From Natronorubrum tibetense GA33 (GTDB lineage Archaea; Halobacteriota; Halobacteria; Halobacteriales; Natrialbaceae), in assembly GCF_000383975.1 (NCBI RefSeq), contig NZ_KB913020.1, positions 150,971-214,970 of the forward strand: 64,000 bases of DNA, in the 5' to 3' direction. This document shows positions 15,322 through 23,706 of this stretch, one piece after another; positions within the stretch are counted from its first letter, which is position 1, and every line of letters starts with the position of its first letter. The notes beneath the pieces are model-generated. The model was not told the origin of the DNA. It searched no databases and was given only the letters and a program-made list of their open reading frames with translations. A program made the position numbers and the translations under genes.

Positions 15322-17250
15322 ATGTCACTGAACCAAAACCAAGAGGCAAATGAACTACTGCAGTTCGACGAACTCGCCACAGTTTGTCCGACCTGCGAGG
15401 TACCGATCACGTCCAACTCGCTGACCTGTCGTCACTGTGGATTCGAAGGAACGCGCAGACACGGGATTCCGTCACTGATTCCCGACGTCATTCATCGACG
15501 TCCGGACGATCAGCGCCTCGACAGTGTCGAACCGGGCTCGCAATTGCTTGAGGCAGACGAACTGACAAGACTTGCAGCCCGCGTCGAAAGCGGATCGGTC
15601 CGAGATGCGACGACGTTTCTCGAGGGCCACGAGCACCGCGATGACGTCCTGAACGAAATCTACGATATCAATCGGGAGTCGTGGTTGACATTCGTCTCCG
15701 AGTCAATTTCTGGCCGGTGTCTCGATGTCGGTGCTGGATTTGGACGACGAGCGCACATCCTCGCGGAGCTCTGTGAGTCCGTGGTTGCTGTCGATTCGAA
15801 TCTCCAGAAGCTTCGAATTGCAGCGACACGAGACGATTACGACAACGGTGAACGGATCGTCCCCCTCCACACGACCGAAGATCGAATCCCCTTCGATTCA
15901 GGCACGTTCGATACGATCGTCGCGGACTTCACCGGGTCGAGCGTGGATGATGTCCGTGCTCGGCTTCCCCGGTTGTCCGAGTATCTCGCAGACGATGGAA
16001 CGCTCGTCTTTACGGCGGATGGCTGGCCGTCCCAGACTGGTTTGACCGAACTGGCCGGGCTGGATTCGAGCGATTCGGACACCAGTCGGTTACTTTCGGC
16101 TGGGACGCCATCTGCATACCGTTCGGTGGTCGAAAATGCCGGATTCGATGCGCTTTCGCTGTATTCGTTGTTCCCGACCGCGAGCCGTCCGTTGTTCGTA
16201 TTCGATATCGAGGACGACCGGGCCATCGAGACGCTCGCCGAGTTCGTCCTGTCCGACCGCGGACGACTCGCGAAAACAGGGAAACCGTTTGTCTCCCTCG
16301 CCAATCGGTTCGGACTCCTGAATCGGTGGTATCCGAGCTTCCTGGCGGTCTGTACCAATCAGGCCGTTTCGACACGATCCTCTGCAGCGTACAATGATTC
16401 GTTGCTCGTCTCTGGCCGGACCCGATCGGTCGTCCTCGATATTGGGGACGGGGGTATCGACCGGGTATGGAAGTATCCGAACCGGCTGGAGCACTCTCCG
16501 TTCACCGAACGCGAGAACGCTGTGCTCTCGTCGCTGCACGCGTCGAACGAGCCGATCGTCGAGACGCTTCCACATGGAGAGGAGATCGAGTCGGCGTTCG
16601 GGAAAGCACGAACTGAAGATCCCGTCGCGGGTTCGCCGCTCGACGACGATCTGTCGGCCGATAGCCGTTCGTACGAACGAGTGCTTCGATTGGGGTTCGA
16701 TTGGCTCATCGAATTTCAGCAGTCGTTCGGTGGGCCGACGGTGACGCGGTCGCCAGCAGAGGTTCGGGATGATCTCCGATTTGCACCTACCGATCTCGAA
16801 CCGCCAGAGATCGACGAGCCTGTCACAACCTTCTTCACGCCCGTTCATGGGGACTATCTGGCCGGAAACATCCACGTCGCCGATGATGAGGTCACCAGCG
16901 TCATCGACTGGGAGTACGGGGCGATCGATGCGTCACCGATTATCGACGCGGGCTTTCTAGTACTGAACGCGGCGATGCGCGTATTCGGTGGGCTGGATGA
17001 CGGATTCCAGTCCGCCTTCTGTGATGACAATGAGTTCGCTCGAATCACGCAATCGATGATTCGCGGCTACTGCCGGGATGTCGGTATCCCTGTTCGAACG
17101 TTCAAACTGTACCTCCCGAGCGTTTTCCTCCATCGCCTCGAACTGGATTGGCGGTTCGACGCCGTGAGTACGTATACGGACAAAATCGACGACCGCTCGA
17201 GGGTCGTCGAGTACGTGTTCGACAACCTATCCGAAGTCCACATCGAGTAA
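15322..17250 (+). CDS. Zinc-ribbon, class I methyltransferase and APH-like kinase fusion
   Basis: A 642-residue protein. Residues 21 to 40 form a zinc ribbon (CPTC, then CRHC). Residues 125 to 260 are a Rossmann SAM methyltransferase (GRCLDVGAGFG, VVAVDSN, FDTIVADF). Residues 440 to 620 are an aminoglycoside-phosphotransferase or choline-kinase-like domain with the catalytic HGDYLAGN at about 509 and the metal-binding VIDWEYG at about 528. It therefore probably methylates and phosphorylates parts of one small molecule or glycan, and its position after a flippase suggests capping or decorating a sugar chain. Methyltransferase-kinase fusions are known for chain-length control of bacterial O-antigens (WbdD-like); this parallel is inference. 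All key motifs are intact. Confidence 0.85.
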   Translation: MSLNQNQEANELLQFDELATVCPTCEVPITSNSLTCRHCGFEGTRRHGIPSLIPDVIHRRPDDQRLDSVEPGSQLLEADELTRLAARVESGSVRDATTFLEGHEHRDDVLNEIYDINRESWLTFVSESISGRCLDVGAGFGRRAHILAELCESVVAVDSNLQKLRIAATRDDYDNGERIVPLHTTEDRIPFDSGTFDTIVADFTGSSVDDVRARLPRLSEYLADDGTLVFTADGWPSQTGLTELAGLDSSDSDTSRLLSAGTPSAYRSVVENAGFDALSLYSLFPTASRPLFVFDIEDDRAIETLAEFVLSDRGRLAKTGKPFVSLANRFGLLNRWYPSFLAVCTNQAVSTRSSAAYNDSLLVSGRTRSVVLDIGDGGIDRVWKYPNRLEHSPFTERENAVLSSLHASNEPIVETLPHGEEIESAFGKARTEDPVAGSPLDDDLSADSRSYERVLRLGFDWLIEFQQSFGGPTVTRSPAEVRDDLRFAPTDLEPPEIDEPVTTFFTPVHGDYLAGNIHVADDEVTSVIDWEYGAIDASPIIDAGFLVLNAAMRVFGGLDDGFQSAFCDDNEFARITQSMIRGYCRDVGIPVRTFKLYLPSVFLHRLELDWRFDAVSTYTDKIDDRSRVVEYVFDNLSEVHIE

Positions 17251-17407
17251 CCCGTTTTACAATAGCCGCCGCGGCGGTTTGCGACTAATTCGTATAGCCA
17301 TTGATCAAAAATAGAAACGATTGCAGAATAATGGACATACGGGTATATCAGATTAAAATACCTTCACGAAATAATTATTTTCTCCAGGTATTATTCAACA
17401 TTTCCAG

Positions 17408-17443
17408 AAGGCTTATATCGGTAATAGCGAATTACACGATCGC
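17408..17443 (+). promoter_or_regulatory. Shared leaderless promoter, copy 1 (beta-helix gene at 17444)
   Basis: AAGGCTTAT at 17408-17416, then 15 bases, TTAC at 17432-17435, then 8 bases to the ATG. The TATA element is about 27 to 31 bases before the ATG. The same layout is found at 25470, 27141 and 32091 (minus strand). Confidence 0.7.
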
Positions 17444-19819
17444 ATGGCACGCGATATTTCAGAACTGGATGAAGCCAATTCGGGCCGAGAACGGCCTGAA
17501 AACGGCGACAAGTGGACTAGTAACACCCTACTTGACCGTCGTTCGTACTTGAAACTCACCGGCGTGACGACGGCTGCTGTCGCCGCGTCCGGCGCAGTCT
17601 CTGCGTCCGGGGACGAGTACGAGGTTATCGAAGCGAACAACAGCAACTACCACCTCGACGACGGTGAGGTCTTCGAGAACAAGATCATTGACTTCTCGAA
17701 CGGCAACTGGCTGACGATCATCGCAAATGCGACGAACTGGACGATTCGGAACGTCGGGTTCCGCGGTATTCACGACCACGATCACAACGCAATCGTCGCA
17801 CAGGATTCGGGCGGAAACTCGTCTACGATCGAGAACGTCTATCTCGGAGATGGTTGTGTGCGTCCCGACTCCTACAGCTCACATGGTCAGTGTGGAATTT
17901 TCGTCCACCGTGGCCACTCTGGCCACCTCGACATCCGAAACGTCTACGCCGAGGACTGGCCGAACAATGGCATCTATGCCAGTGCAGCTGCCTACGACAC
18001 GCCGGGGACTGTCACGCTCGAGAACTGTTTCGCGAAGAACAACTACGTCGCCTCGCTGCGGGTGTCCGACGGCGGGAAAGTGATCGACTGTGTCGCGTAC
18101 AACGATGGCAACGGCCGCTATCAGGGTCGGCCGTTCTGGGGCTGGGGCGACCAGGAGATCGTCGGTTGTAATCTCGACGGGGGTCCCTACGCTAACGGCT
18201 CGTCGATTTACGGCCGATCCGGTTCCACGACATACGTCGAAGACACCCACCACAGTGGGTACAGTATGTCCGGATCGGGTAGCTACTCCGAAGGGAACGA
18301 TGTGGTAAACGGCAGTGCAGATCTCTCTGTTCCCGGTGGGGTTCCGACATCGCCGGAGGAAGCTGCATCGGGGTCCAGTGGTTCAGACGACGAGGGCGAA
18401 GACGAAACTCGAGGGGACTACGAGGACCTCCAACACACGTACGAATTCGTCGGCGAAGACGAGCCAACTGATTACTACTTCGAGGTTGAGGAGGGGCCGA
18501 TTGAGCCTTCGACGTACAACGAGGCAACGATCGAAGAGAACTATATGTGGATCAGTGACGACGGCACGCGTGCGGCGGGCCGCGTTATTGATGGCCATCA
18601 CGCTTGGGAGTTCGACACGTTACTTATCGACGTCACTGTCGAGGGGCCGGCTGAACCGGTTATCAACGATGTGGAGTCGAATCTCGATCGCTATCCCCGC
18701 GACGGTGCGACCGGCGACGGCTGGAAGGGAGATATGCCGTGGCACGATAACGAAGAAGAGGAGACTGACGACGGCGAAGAGGAGGACGGCCAGGACGACG
18801 ACGAAGGCCACGAGTTCGACCACACCTACGAGTTCGTCGCCGAGGGCGAGTCGGAGTCGACCGACTACTACTTCGAGATCGAAGACGGCCCCATTGAACC
18901 CTCTAATTACAACGGGGCGACCGTCGAAGACGACTACATGTGGGTCAGCGACGACGGCACCCGCGCCGCGGGCCGCGTCGTCGACGGCCGTCACGCCTGG
19001 GAGTTCGACACGCTGCTCGTCGACGTCACCGTCGAGGGGCCGGCCGAACCGATCGTCAACGATCAGGAGTCCCATCTCAGCCGATACCCTCTCTCCGGTG
19101 CAACCGGAGACGAGTGGAAAGGCGACATGCCGTGGCACGACTCCGGGGAACACACCTACGAGTTCGTCGCCGACGGCGAGTCGGAACCGACGGACTACTA
19201 CTTCGAAATCGAAGACGGCAGCACCATCGTTCCATCGACGTATAACGGTGCATCGATCGAGGACAACCTTATGTGGGTCAGCGACGACGGGACTCGTGCC
19301 GCGGGCCGCGTCGTCGACGGCCGTCACGCCTGGGAGTTCGACACGCTGCTCGTCGATGTCACCGTCGAGGGGCCGGCCGAACCGATCATCAACGATCAGG
19401 AGTCCCATCTCAGCCGATACCCGCTGTCGGGTGCGACCGGCGACGACTGGAAGGGGGATATGCCGTGGCACGTCACGGGAGAACATACCTACGAGTTCGT
19501 TGCCGAAGGCGAGTCGGAGCCGACCGACTACTACTTCGAGATCGAAGACGGCAGCAGTATCGAGCCCTCGATGTACAACGGCGCGACCATCGAAGACGAC
19601 TACATGTGGGTCAGCGACGACGGGACTCGTGCCGCGGGCCGCGTCGTCGACGGCCGTCACGCTTGGGAGTTCGACACACTGCTCGTCGACGCCACCGTCG
19701 AGGGGCCGGCCGAGCCGATCGTCAACGACCAGCAATCACACCTCAATCGCTATCCTCGCGACGGCGCGACCGGCGACGACTGGAAGGGAGATATGCCGTG
19801 GCATGACGGCGGATCCTAA
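17444..19819 (+). CDS. Tat-exported beta-helix protein with four tandem C-terminal beta domains
   Basis: A 791-residue exported protein. A Tat signal (DRRSYLKLTGVTTAAVAASG) lies at residues 28 to 50. Residues 55 to 300 form a right-handed parallel beta-helix with rungs such as NWTIRNVGFRGI, STIENVYLGDG, HLDIRNVYAEDW and TVTLENCFAKNN. After an acidic linker, four repeats of 104 to 107 residues follow (H-T-Y-E-F-V start, GDxWKGDMPWH end), with repeats 2 to 4 nearly identical. The repeat is related to the C-terminal domains of the proteins at 23688 and 31761. Beta-helix proteins often bind or cleave polysaccharides; with a flippase upstream, action on the exported glycan is likely but unproven. 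No catalytic residues were identified. Confidence 0.85.
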   Translation: MARDISELDEANSGRERPENGDKWTSNTLLDRRSYLKLTGVTTAAVAASGAVSASGDEYEVIEANNSNYHLDDGEVFENKIIDFSNGNWLTIIANATNWTIRNVGFRGIHDHDHNAIVAQDSGGNSSTIENVYLGDGCVRPDSYSSHGQCGIFVHRGHSGHLDIRNVYAEDWPNNGIYASAAAYDTPGTVTLENCFAKNNYVASLRVSDGGKVIDCVAYNDGNGRYQGRPFWGWGDQEIVGCNLDGGPYANGSSIYGRSGSTTYVEDTHHSGYSMSGSGSYSEGNDVVNGSADLSVPGGVPTSPEEAASGSSGSDDEGEDETRGDYEDLQHTYEFVGEDEPTDYYFEVEEGPIEPSTYNEATIEENYMWISDDGTRAAGRVIDGHHAWEFDTLLIDVTVEGPAEPVINDVESNLDRYPRDGATGDGWKGDMPWHDNEEEETDDGEEEDGQDDDEGHEFDHTYEFVAEGESESTDYYFEIEDGPIEPSNYNGATVEDDYMWVSDDGTRAAGRVVDGRHAWEFDTLLVDVTVEGPAEPIVNDQESHLSRYPLSGATGDEWKGDMPWHDSGEHTYEFVADGESEPTDYYFEIEDGSTIVPSTYNGASIEDNLMWVSDDGTRAAGRVVDGRHAWEFDTLLVDVTVEGPAEPIINDQESHLSRYPLSGATGDDWKGDMPWHVTGEHTYEFVAEGESEPTDYYFEIEDGSSIEPSMYNGATIEDDYMWVSDDGTRAAGRVVDGRHAWEFDTLLVDATVEGPAEPIVNDQQSHLNRYPRDGATGDDWKGDMPWHDGGS
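18434..19804 (+). repeat. Four tandem 0.3 kb domain repeats within the beta-helix gene
   Basis: Units at 18434-18745, 18821-19138, 19151-19471 and 19484-19804. Units 2 to 4 share long stretches of identical DNA (for example around the GCGGGCCGCGTCGTCGACGG words), pointing to recent duplication or gene conversion, while unit 1 is more diverged and separated by an acidic linker. Confidence 0.85.
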
Positions 19820-19852
19820 CACACGATCCCCTTCGGTTGTGTCGGCACGTCG

Positions 19853-20312
19853 GGCGGAACGGGATACGAGTTTCCAGTCAGTGGTGATATCAAGAAATCA
19901 GATGAAGAAAGGGTTACCAGAGACGACGAGGTGATCGACGGTGGAACCGTGGCAGGGACGGTCATCGGGTGGCGTGAACCGTTCGACTTTACAGGCACTC
20001 TCGAGAAACTTACAGGCTCCCTCGAGAAACTGACCGTCGATGGGCCGACGGTTCTGATCGATGGGGAACGAATTGATCCGACCGACTACAGCGACGATCG
20101 TCCACACGTACTGACCATCGTCGGCAACGGCACGCCCTCGAATTACGAGGGTAGCGTCGATGAAACGCTTGACAAGCGCCTGCTGACGACTCGGATGATG
20201 CTACGTCTATTTCGGGGAGACACTCGAAGGATCGATCACCAACGATCTTCATCGACGACGAATGAATCGATCCCGACGCCCTCGGCGACGAGTAACGTCG
20301 CGTCCGTGCGAC
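19853..20312 (+). pseudogene. Decayed remnant of the shared C-terminal beta domain
   Basis: Starting at 19856 one frame reads GTGYEFPVSGDIKKSDEE, then VAGTVIGWREPFDFTGTLEK, LTVDGPTVLIDGERIDPTDY and PHVLTIVGNGTPSNYEGSV. This matches the domain of the protein at 23688 (GVVADWRDAFRF, LTVDGPATVLLDDEEIDPAD, PHVLEVEGQGEPTSF). There is no start or signal. From about 20165 similarity continues only across frame changes and stops (TLEGSITN, then IFIDDE, stop, IDPDALGDE, stop near 20290). A short in-frame duplication (LEKLTGSLEKLT) is present. It is a relic of a further beta-helix-type gene. Confidence 0.7.
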
Positions 20313-20612
20313 CGTGGATACTGAGATCGACCGAAGCAGCAAGGGGGCGAACCCACTCTCGCCGATTATTGCTGGCAGATGATATGATATTATGGAAGGT
20401 GCTGTTGTTAGGAAGGACTTTTATTGACGGCTCTCGAACACACGATCGGCTCCCGACGACCGTCATCCAGTATCGGAGCAGTTCGCGTGCCAGCATCTGT
20501 TCCCGTTTCAGGCGCGGGAGCCACCTTTCGAACTCACATCGCGAGCCGTGGCTCTGGCCGCTGCCGTCTTGTCCGTCACTCTCGGAACGGATTCTGGTTC
20601 GACTATCTTGTT

Positions 20613-21767
20613 CTACACTCCCGAAAGGGGCTCCGGTTCGGGTCGGTCGGCGGGGTCGTCGATGTCGAGCGTTTCGTAACAGAACCGCTCGAGGGACCGC
20701 GCCTGCTCCTCCCAGTCGAATCGCTGTACGTCCTGGCGAGCACGCGTGCCGAGTCGCTCTCGAAGTTGCGGTGAGTCGAGTAGCATCGTCAGTTTGTCGG
20801 CGAGGTCCTGCGGGTCCCCGACTCTGGCGAGGAGTCCGTTCTCACCGTTGACGAGGTAGGTTTCGATGCCTTCGAGATCGGTGGTGACGACCGGGAGTTC
20901 ACACGCCATTGCCTCGATGTTTGCCATGCCGAAACTCTCGTCGTGACTCGGCAGGCAGAACACGTCGGCACCGGCGTGATAGGACGGTAGCTCCGTGTGG
21001 GGAACCTCCCCGTGAACAGTGACGGCATCCGCGATCCCGAGGGAGCGGGCTCGGCGCTTCACCCACCGTTCGTCGCCGCCGCCGACGACGTGGAGTTCCT
21101 GGCGGCCGTCGAGACGTGATACTGCCTCGAGCAGGTCGCCGATCCCCTTGGCTTCGATGAGCCGACCGACGAAGAGGACGATCGGGTCGTCGCTGTCGAT
21201 CGCCGGAGCGACACCTGGCCGGAACTCATCCAGATCGATACCCGGGTAGATTACCTCCCCGATATCGTAGTCGAACGTCTCAGACACCTTCCGGGCGGTA
21301 TCGTCGGAGTTCGCCAGAATCAGCTCCGTCTGGGAGAGCGCGTCGCGCAGTTTGATTCCGAGACCGCCGTCGGAGAACTGGTGGAAGGTGTAGATAGTCG
21401 GCACGTCGGTCAGGTTCGAGAGCAGGAGATCGTCAAGGAACTGGGCGGTAATGAGTACGTCGAGGTGATCGTCGATGTGGTCGATAACGTCGTTCCGAGC
21501 GGCCCAGTACGTCATGAGGAGTTTCGAGTGGTCCTGATCGGTGAGCGGACTTAGCGCGTCGATCGAGTGGAGCCAGTGGTCGTCGAACGACGGCGTTTCG
21601 ACGATGGTGACGTCCGATTCGCTCAGCACGGACGACAGCTCCCCTCGCTGGGTATAGAGATAGACGTCGTTCGATCGGCTGAGTGCGGCGGCTAGCTGCT
21701 GGGTGTAGACGGCGATCCCGCCGGCGTGGCGGGTCCCAGCAGCGTCGTGATAGAACCCGATTTGCAT
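20613..21767 (-). CDS. Glycosyltransferase family 4
   Basis: A 384-residue GT-B enzyme that would add a sugar from a nucleotide-sugar donor in the cytoplasm. Visible marks are the N-terminal HAGGIAVYTQQLAAALS acceptor-side motif, the donor-side VLFVGRLIEAKGIGDLLEA, and the E-x7-E motif in DESFGMANIEAMACELPVV. The ATG at 21767 (MQIGFYHDAAG) is the natural beginning of the Rossmann fold; the longer upstream frame reads as non-coding. It is divergent from the flippase at 22161, and the two may share a regulatory region. Confidence 0.92.
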   Translation of the reverse strand: MQIGFYHDAAGTRHAGGIAVYTQQLAAALSRSNDVYLYTQRGELSSVLSESDVTIVETPSFDDHWLHSIDALSPLTDQDHSKLLMTYWAARNDVIDHIDDHLDVLITAQFLDDLLLSNLTDVPTIYTFHQFSDGGLGIKLRDALSQTELILANSDDTARKVSETFDYDIGEVIYPGIDLDEFRPGVAPAIDSDDPIVLFVGRLIEAKGIGDLLEAVSRLDGRQELHVVGGGDERWVKRRARSLGIADAVTVHGEVPHTELPSYHAGADVFCLPSHDESFGMANIEAMACELPVVTTDLEGIETYLVNGENGLLARVGDPQDLADKLTMLLDSPQLRERLGTRARQDVQRFDWEEQARSLERFCYETLDIDDPADRPEPEPLSGV

Positions 21768-22160
21768 ACCCGGTGAACTGTTCTCGTACTGCTTTGTTAG
21801 CTTCGACGTACTATCTCCCCGTCTCATAGGTCGGACGAAGCTGCGAAACAGTAGCCCTGAAACCGACTGAGAGGGGGTATCGGTTTTCGCTCCGTCACGT
21901 TCGGTCTGCGTCCGGCAGTCGGCTAGCGGTATGACCGATAAAACATCGGGTATGTGGAGGATTACAATGGCTTCGTTCGGGTAGGTATCGGTCAGTGACA
22001 GCGAAACCGTCTCTACCTGCTCGATGGTCGAATCCCCCGTTGGAGTCCGCTGGTGGTGCAGCCGATCTTTCGTGGCTCCGACGCTCGGTCGGTGGAGACG
22101 TCGAGTGCCGTTCAGGTGACCCGTGTCGAAATAACACCGACGGTCGACGCATACTCGAGC
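21768..22160. other. Intergenic region between divergent glycosyltransferase and flippase genes
   Basis: No gene with convincing protein character. It presumably holds both promoters; no clear TATA box was fixed. Confidence 0.35.
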
Positions 22161-23627
22161 ATGTCGCTCACTGATCGTATCGTCGACGGGTTCAAGGCGA
22201 CGCTGGGTGCCCGACTCGTAAACAACCTCGCGAACGGGCTGTTGATGCTCGTCCTCGCGCGATTCCTGCTGACGAACGACGAGTACGGACTGTTGTTCAC
22301 GATCATCTCCGTTATCGCCGTCGCCCAGCTCGGTGCCGACCTCGGGATCGGCCGCTCGGCCGCCCGATACGTGTCGGACAAGAAGGAAACCGAACCCTCG
22401 ACGATCCCCTATCTCCTCCGGTCCTCGCTTAGCTACCGTCTGGTGTTGCTCGCGATCGTCTCCGTCGGGCTCGTCGTCGCCCGCGATCCGCTCGCCGCTG
22501 CCCTCGACATTCCGGAGCTCTCGACGCTGATGCTGGTCGCCGTCGGCTACCTGATCTTCCAGTCGCTGTTTTCCTACCACATAACCCTGTTTCAGGGGTT
22601 CAACCGCGTCGATCTGAGCGCGATTATCGAAGTCATCAACAACGTCTCACGGCTGGTGTTCGTCGTTATCCTGACAGCGCTCGGTCTGGGGGTCGCCGGC
22701 GCGCTCTTCGGGTACATAATCGGCGTCTTCCTCGGAACGATCGTCGGCCTGGTCTTTCTCTACCGCCGTTTCTACACGCAGTACGCCGACGGCGGCGGCA
22801 GCAAGTCGCTCCGGAACCGGATGCTGAAGTACAGCGTGCCGCTGACGGCGACCCACGGTGCCGGCGTGCTCGACAGACAGATCGACACGGTCCTGGTCGC
22901 GTTCTTCATCAACCCCGTCGCGGTCAGCTACTACGTGCTGAGCAAGCAGATCACGGAGTTCGTGCTCGTTCCGGCCGGCTCGCTCGGGTTCTCGGTTTCG
23001 CCGACGTACGGCGAGGAGAAGGCCAACGATTCGCTCGAGCACGCGGCCGATATCTACGAAACGACGCTCGAGTACATGTTCCTGCTTTACGTGCCGGCCG
23101 CGGTGGGGATGATGCTCGTGGCAGAGCCCGCCGTCACGCTCGTCTTCGGTGCCGAGTACGCCGGGGCGGCGCCGGTGTTGCAGGTACTCGGCGTCTACGT
23201 CGTCTTCCAGGCGATTACCGACGTGACGACCCAGGGGCTCGACTTTCTGGGACGGGCGAAAACGCGGGCGTACGCGAAAGGATCGACGGCGGTCGCGAAC
23301 GTCGGTCTCAACATCGTCATGATCCCGATCTACGGGGTCACCGGCGCTGCCGTCGCGACGGTGATCACGTTCGGAATCTACACGCTGGTGAACGTCTACG
23401 TCATGCACAGCGAACTCTCGCTCGACTTCGTTCGGATCGCTCGCTCGCTCGTCGTGACGACGGCAATCGCCGGCGGGATGGGTCTCGCGGTCTTGCTGTT
23501 GATTCCGTACGCGTCGAATCTGCCGGCACTGTTCGGCGTGATCGGTGCCGGGATCGCTATCTGGGGCGTGTTGATCACGGTCAGCGGTGTGATCGATCCG
23601 CGTGAGACGATCGCCCAACTGACCTGA
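22161..23627 (+). CDS. Wzx-type flippase, paralogue of the one at 13855
   Basis: A 488-residue polytopic protein of the MOP/polysaccharide-synthase family. It shares start, length and long similar stretches with the protein at 13855 (DEYGLLFTIISV, ARYVSDKKETEPSTIPYLL, LDFLGRAKTRAYAKGSTAV). The ATG at 22161 matches the start of the paralogue. It probably exports a second glycan or a variant. Like its paralogue it lies beside a beta-helix gene, here convergent at 23688. Confidence 0.92.
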   Translation: MSLTDRIVDGFKATLGARLVNNLANGLLMLVLARFLLTNDEYGLLFTIISVIAVAQLGADLGIGRSAARYVSDKKETEPSTIPYLLRSSLSYRLVLLAIVSVGLVVARDPLAAALDIPELSTLMLVAVGYLIFQSLFSYHITLFQGFNRVDLSAIIEVINNVSRLVFVVILTALGLGVAGALFGYIIGVFLGTIVGLVFLYRRFYTQYADGGGSKSLRNRMLKYSVPLTATHGAGVLDRQIDTVLVAFFINPVAVSYYVLSKQITEFVLVPAGSLGFSVSPTYGEEKANDSLEHAADIYETTLEYMFLLYVPAAVGMMLVAEPAVTLVFGAEYAGAAPVLQVLGVYVVFQAITDVTTQGLDFLGRAKTRAYAKGSTAVANVGLNIVMIPIYGVTGAAVATVITFGIYTLVNVYVMHSELSLDFVRIARSLVVTTAIAGGMGLAVLLLIPYASNLPALFGVIGAGIAIWGVLITVSGVIDPRETIAQLT

Positions 23628-23666
23628 GCGTCGTAAGCGACCTCGGGAAGGGCTCGAGTGACGGCA

Positions 23667-23706
23667 ATTACTGATTCCGGACGTTGATTACTGATCTCGG
23701 ACGTTG
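23667..23706. repeat. 20-base tandem repeat across the 3' end of the beta-helix gene
   Basis: Two copies starting ATTACTGAT and ending CGGACGTTG (23667-23686 and 23687-23706) differ at two bases. The second copy encodes the last residues NVRDQ and stop, so the terminal codons have been duplicated beyond the stop. Confidence 0.7.

Noticed and set aside
18434..19804. Regular repeats that might suggest a CRISPR-like array
   Set aside because: Units are over 300 bases, directly adjacent and coding; there are no short repeats with unique spacers.
18315..19934. A 539-codon open frame in the +1 phase of the beta-helix gene, and a 371-codon antisense frame over the same repeats
   Set aside because: Both are shadows that arise because the tandem repeats have no stops in those phases; their products are Thr/Ser/Arg- or Val/Asp-rich with no domain, while the main frame shows a signal and conserved repeats.
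20613..22580. A 655-residue version of the GT4 protein
   Set aside because: Residues before the Met at 21767 have no family features and overlap the divergent flippase gene; the GT-B fold starts at MQIGFYHDAAG.
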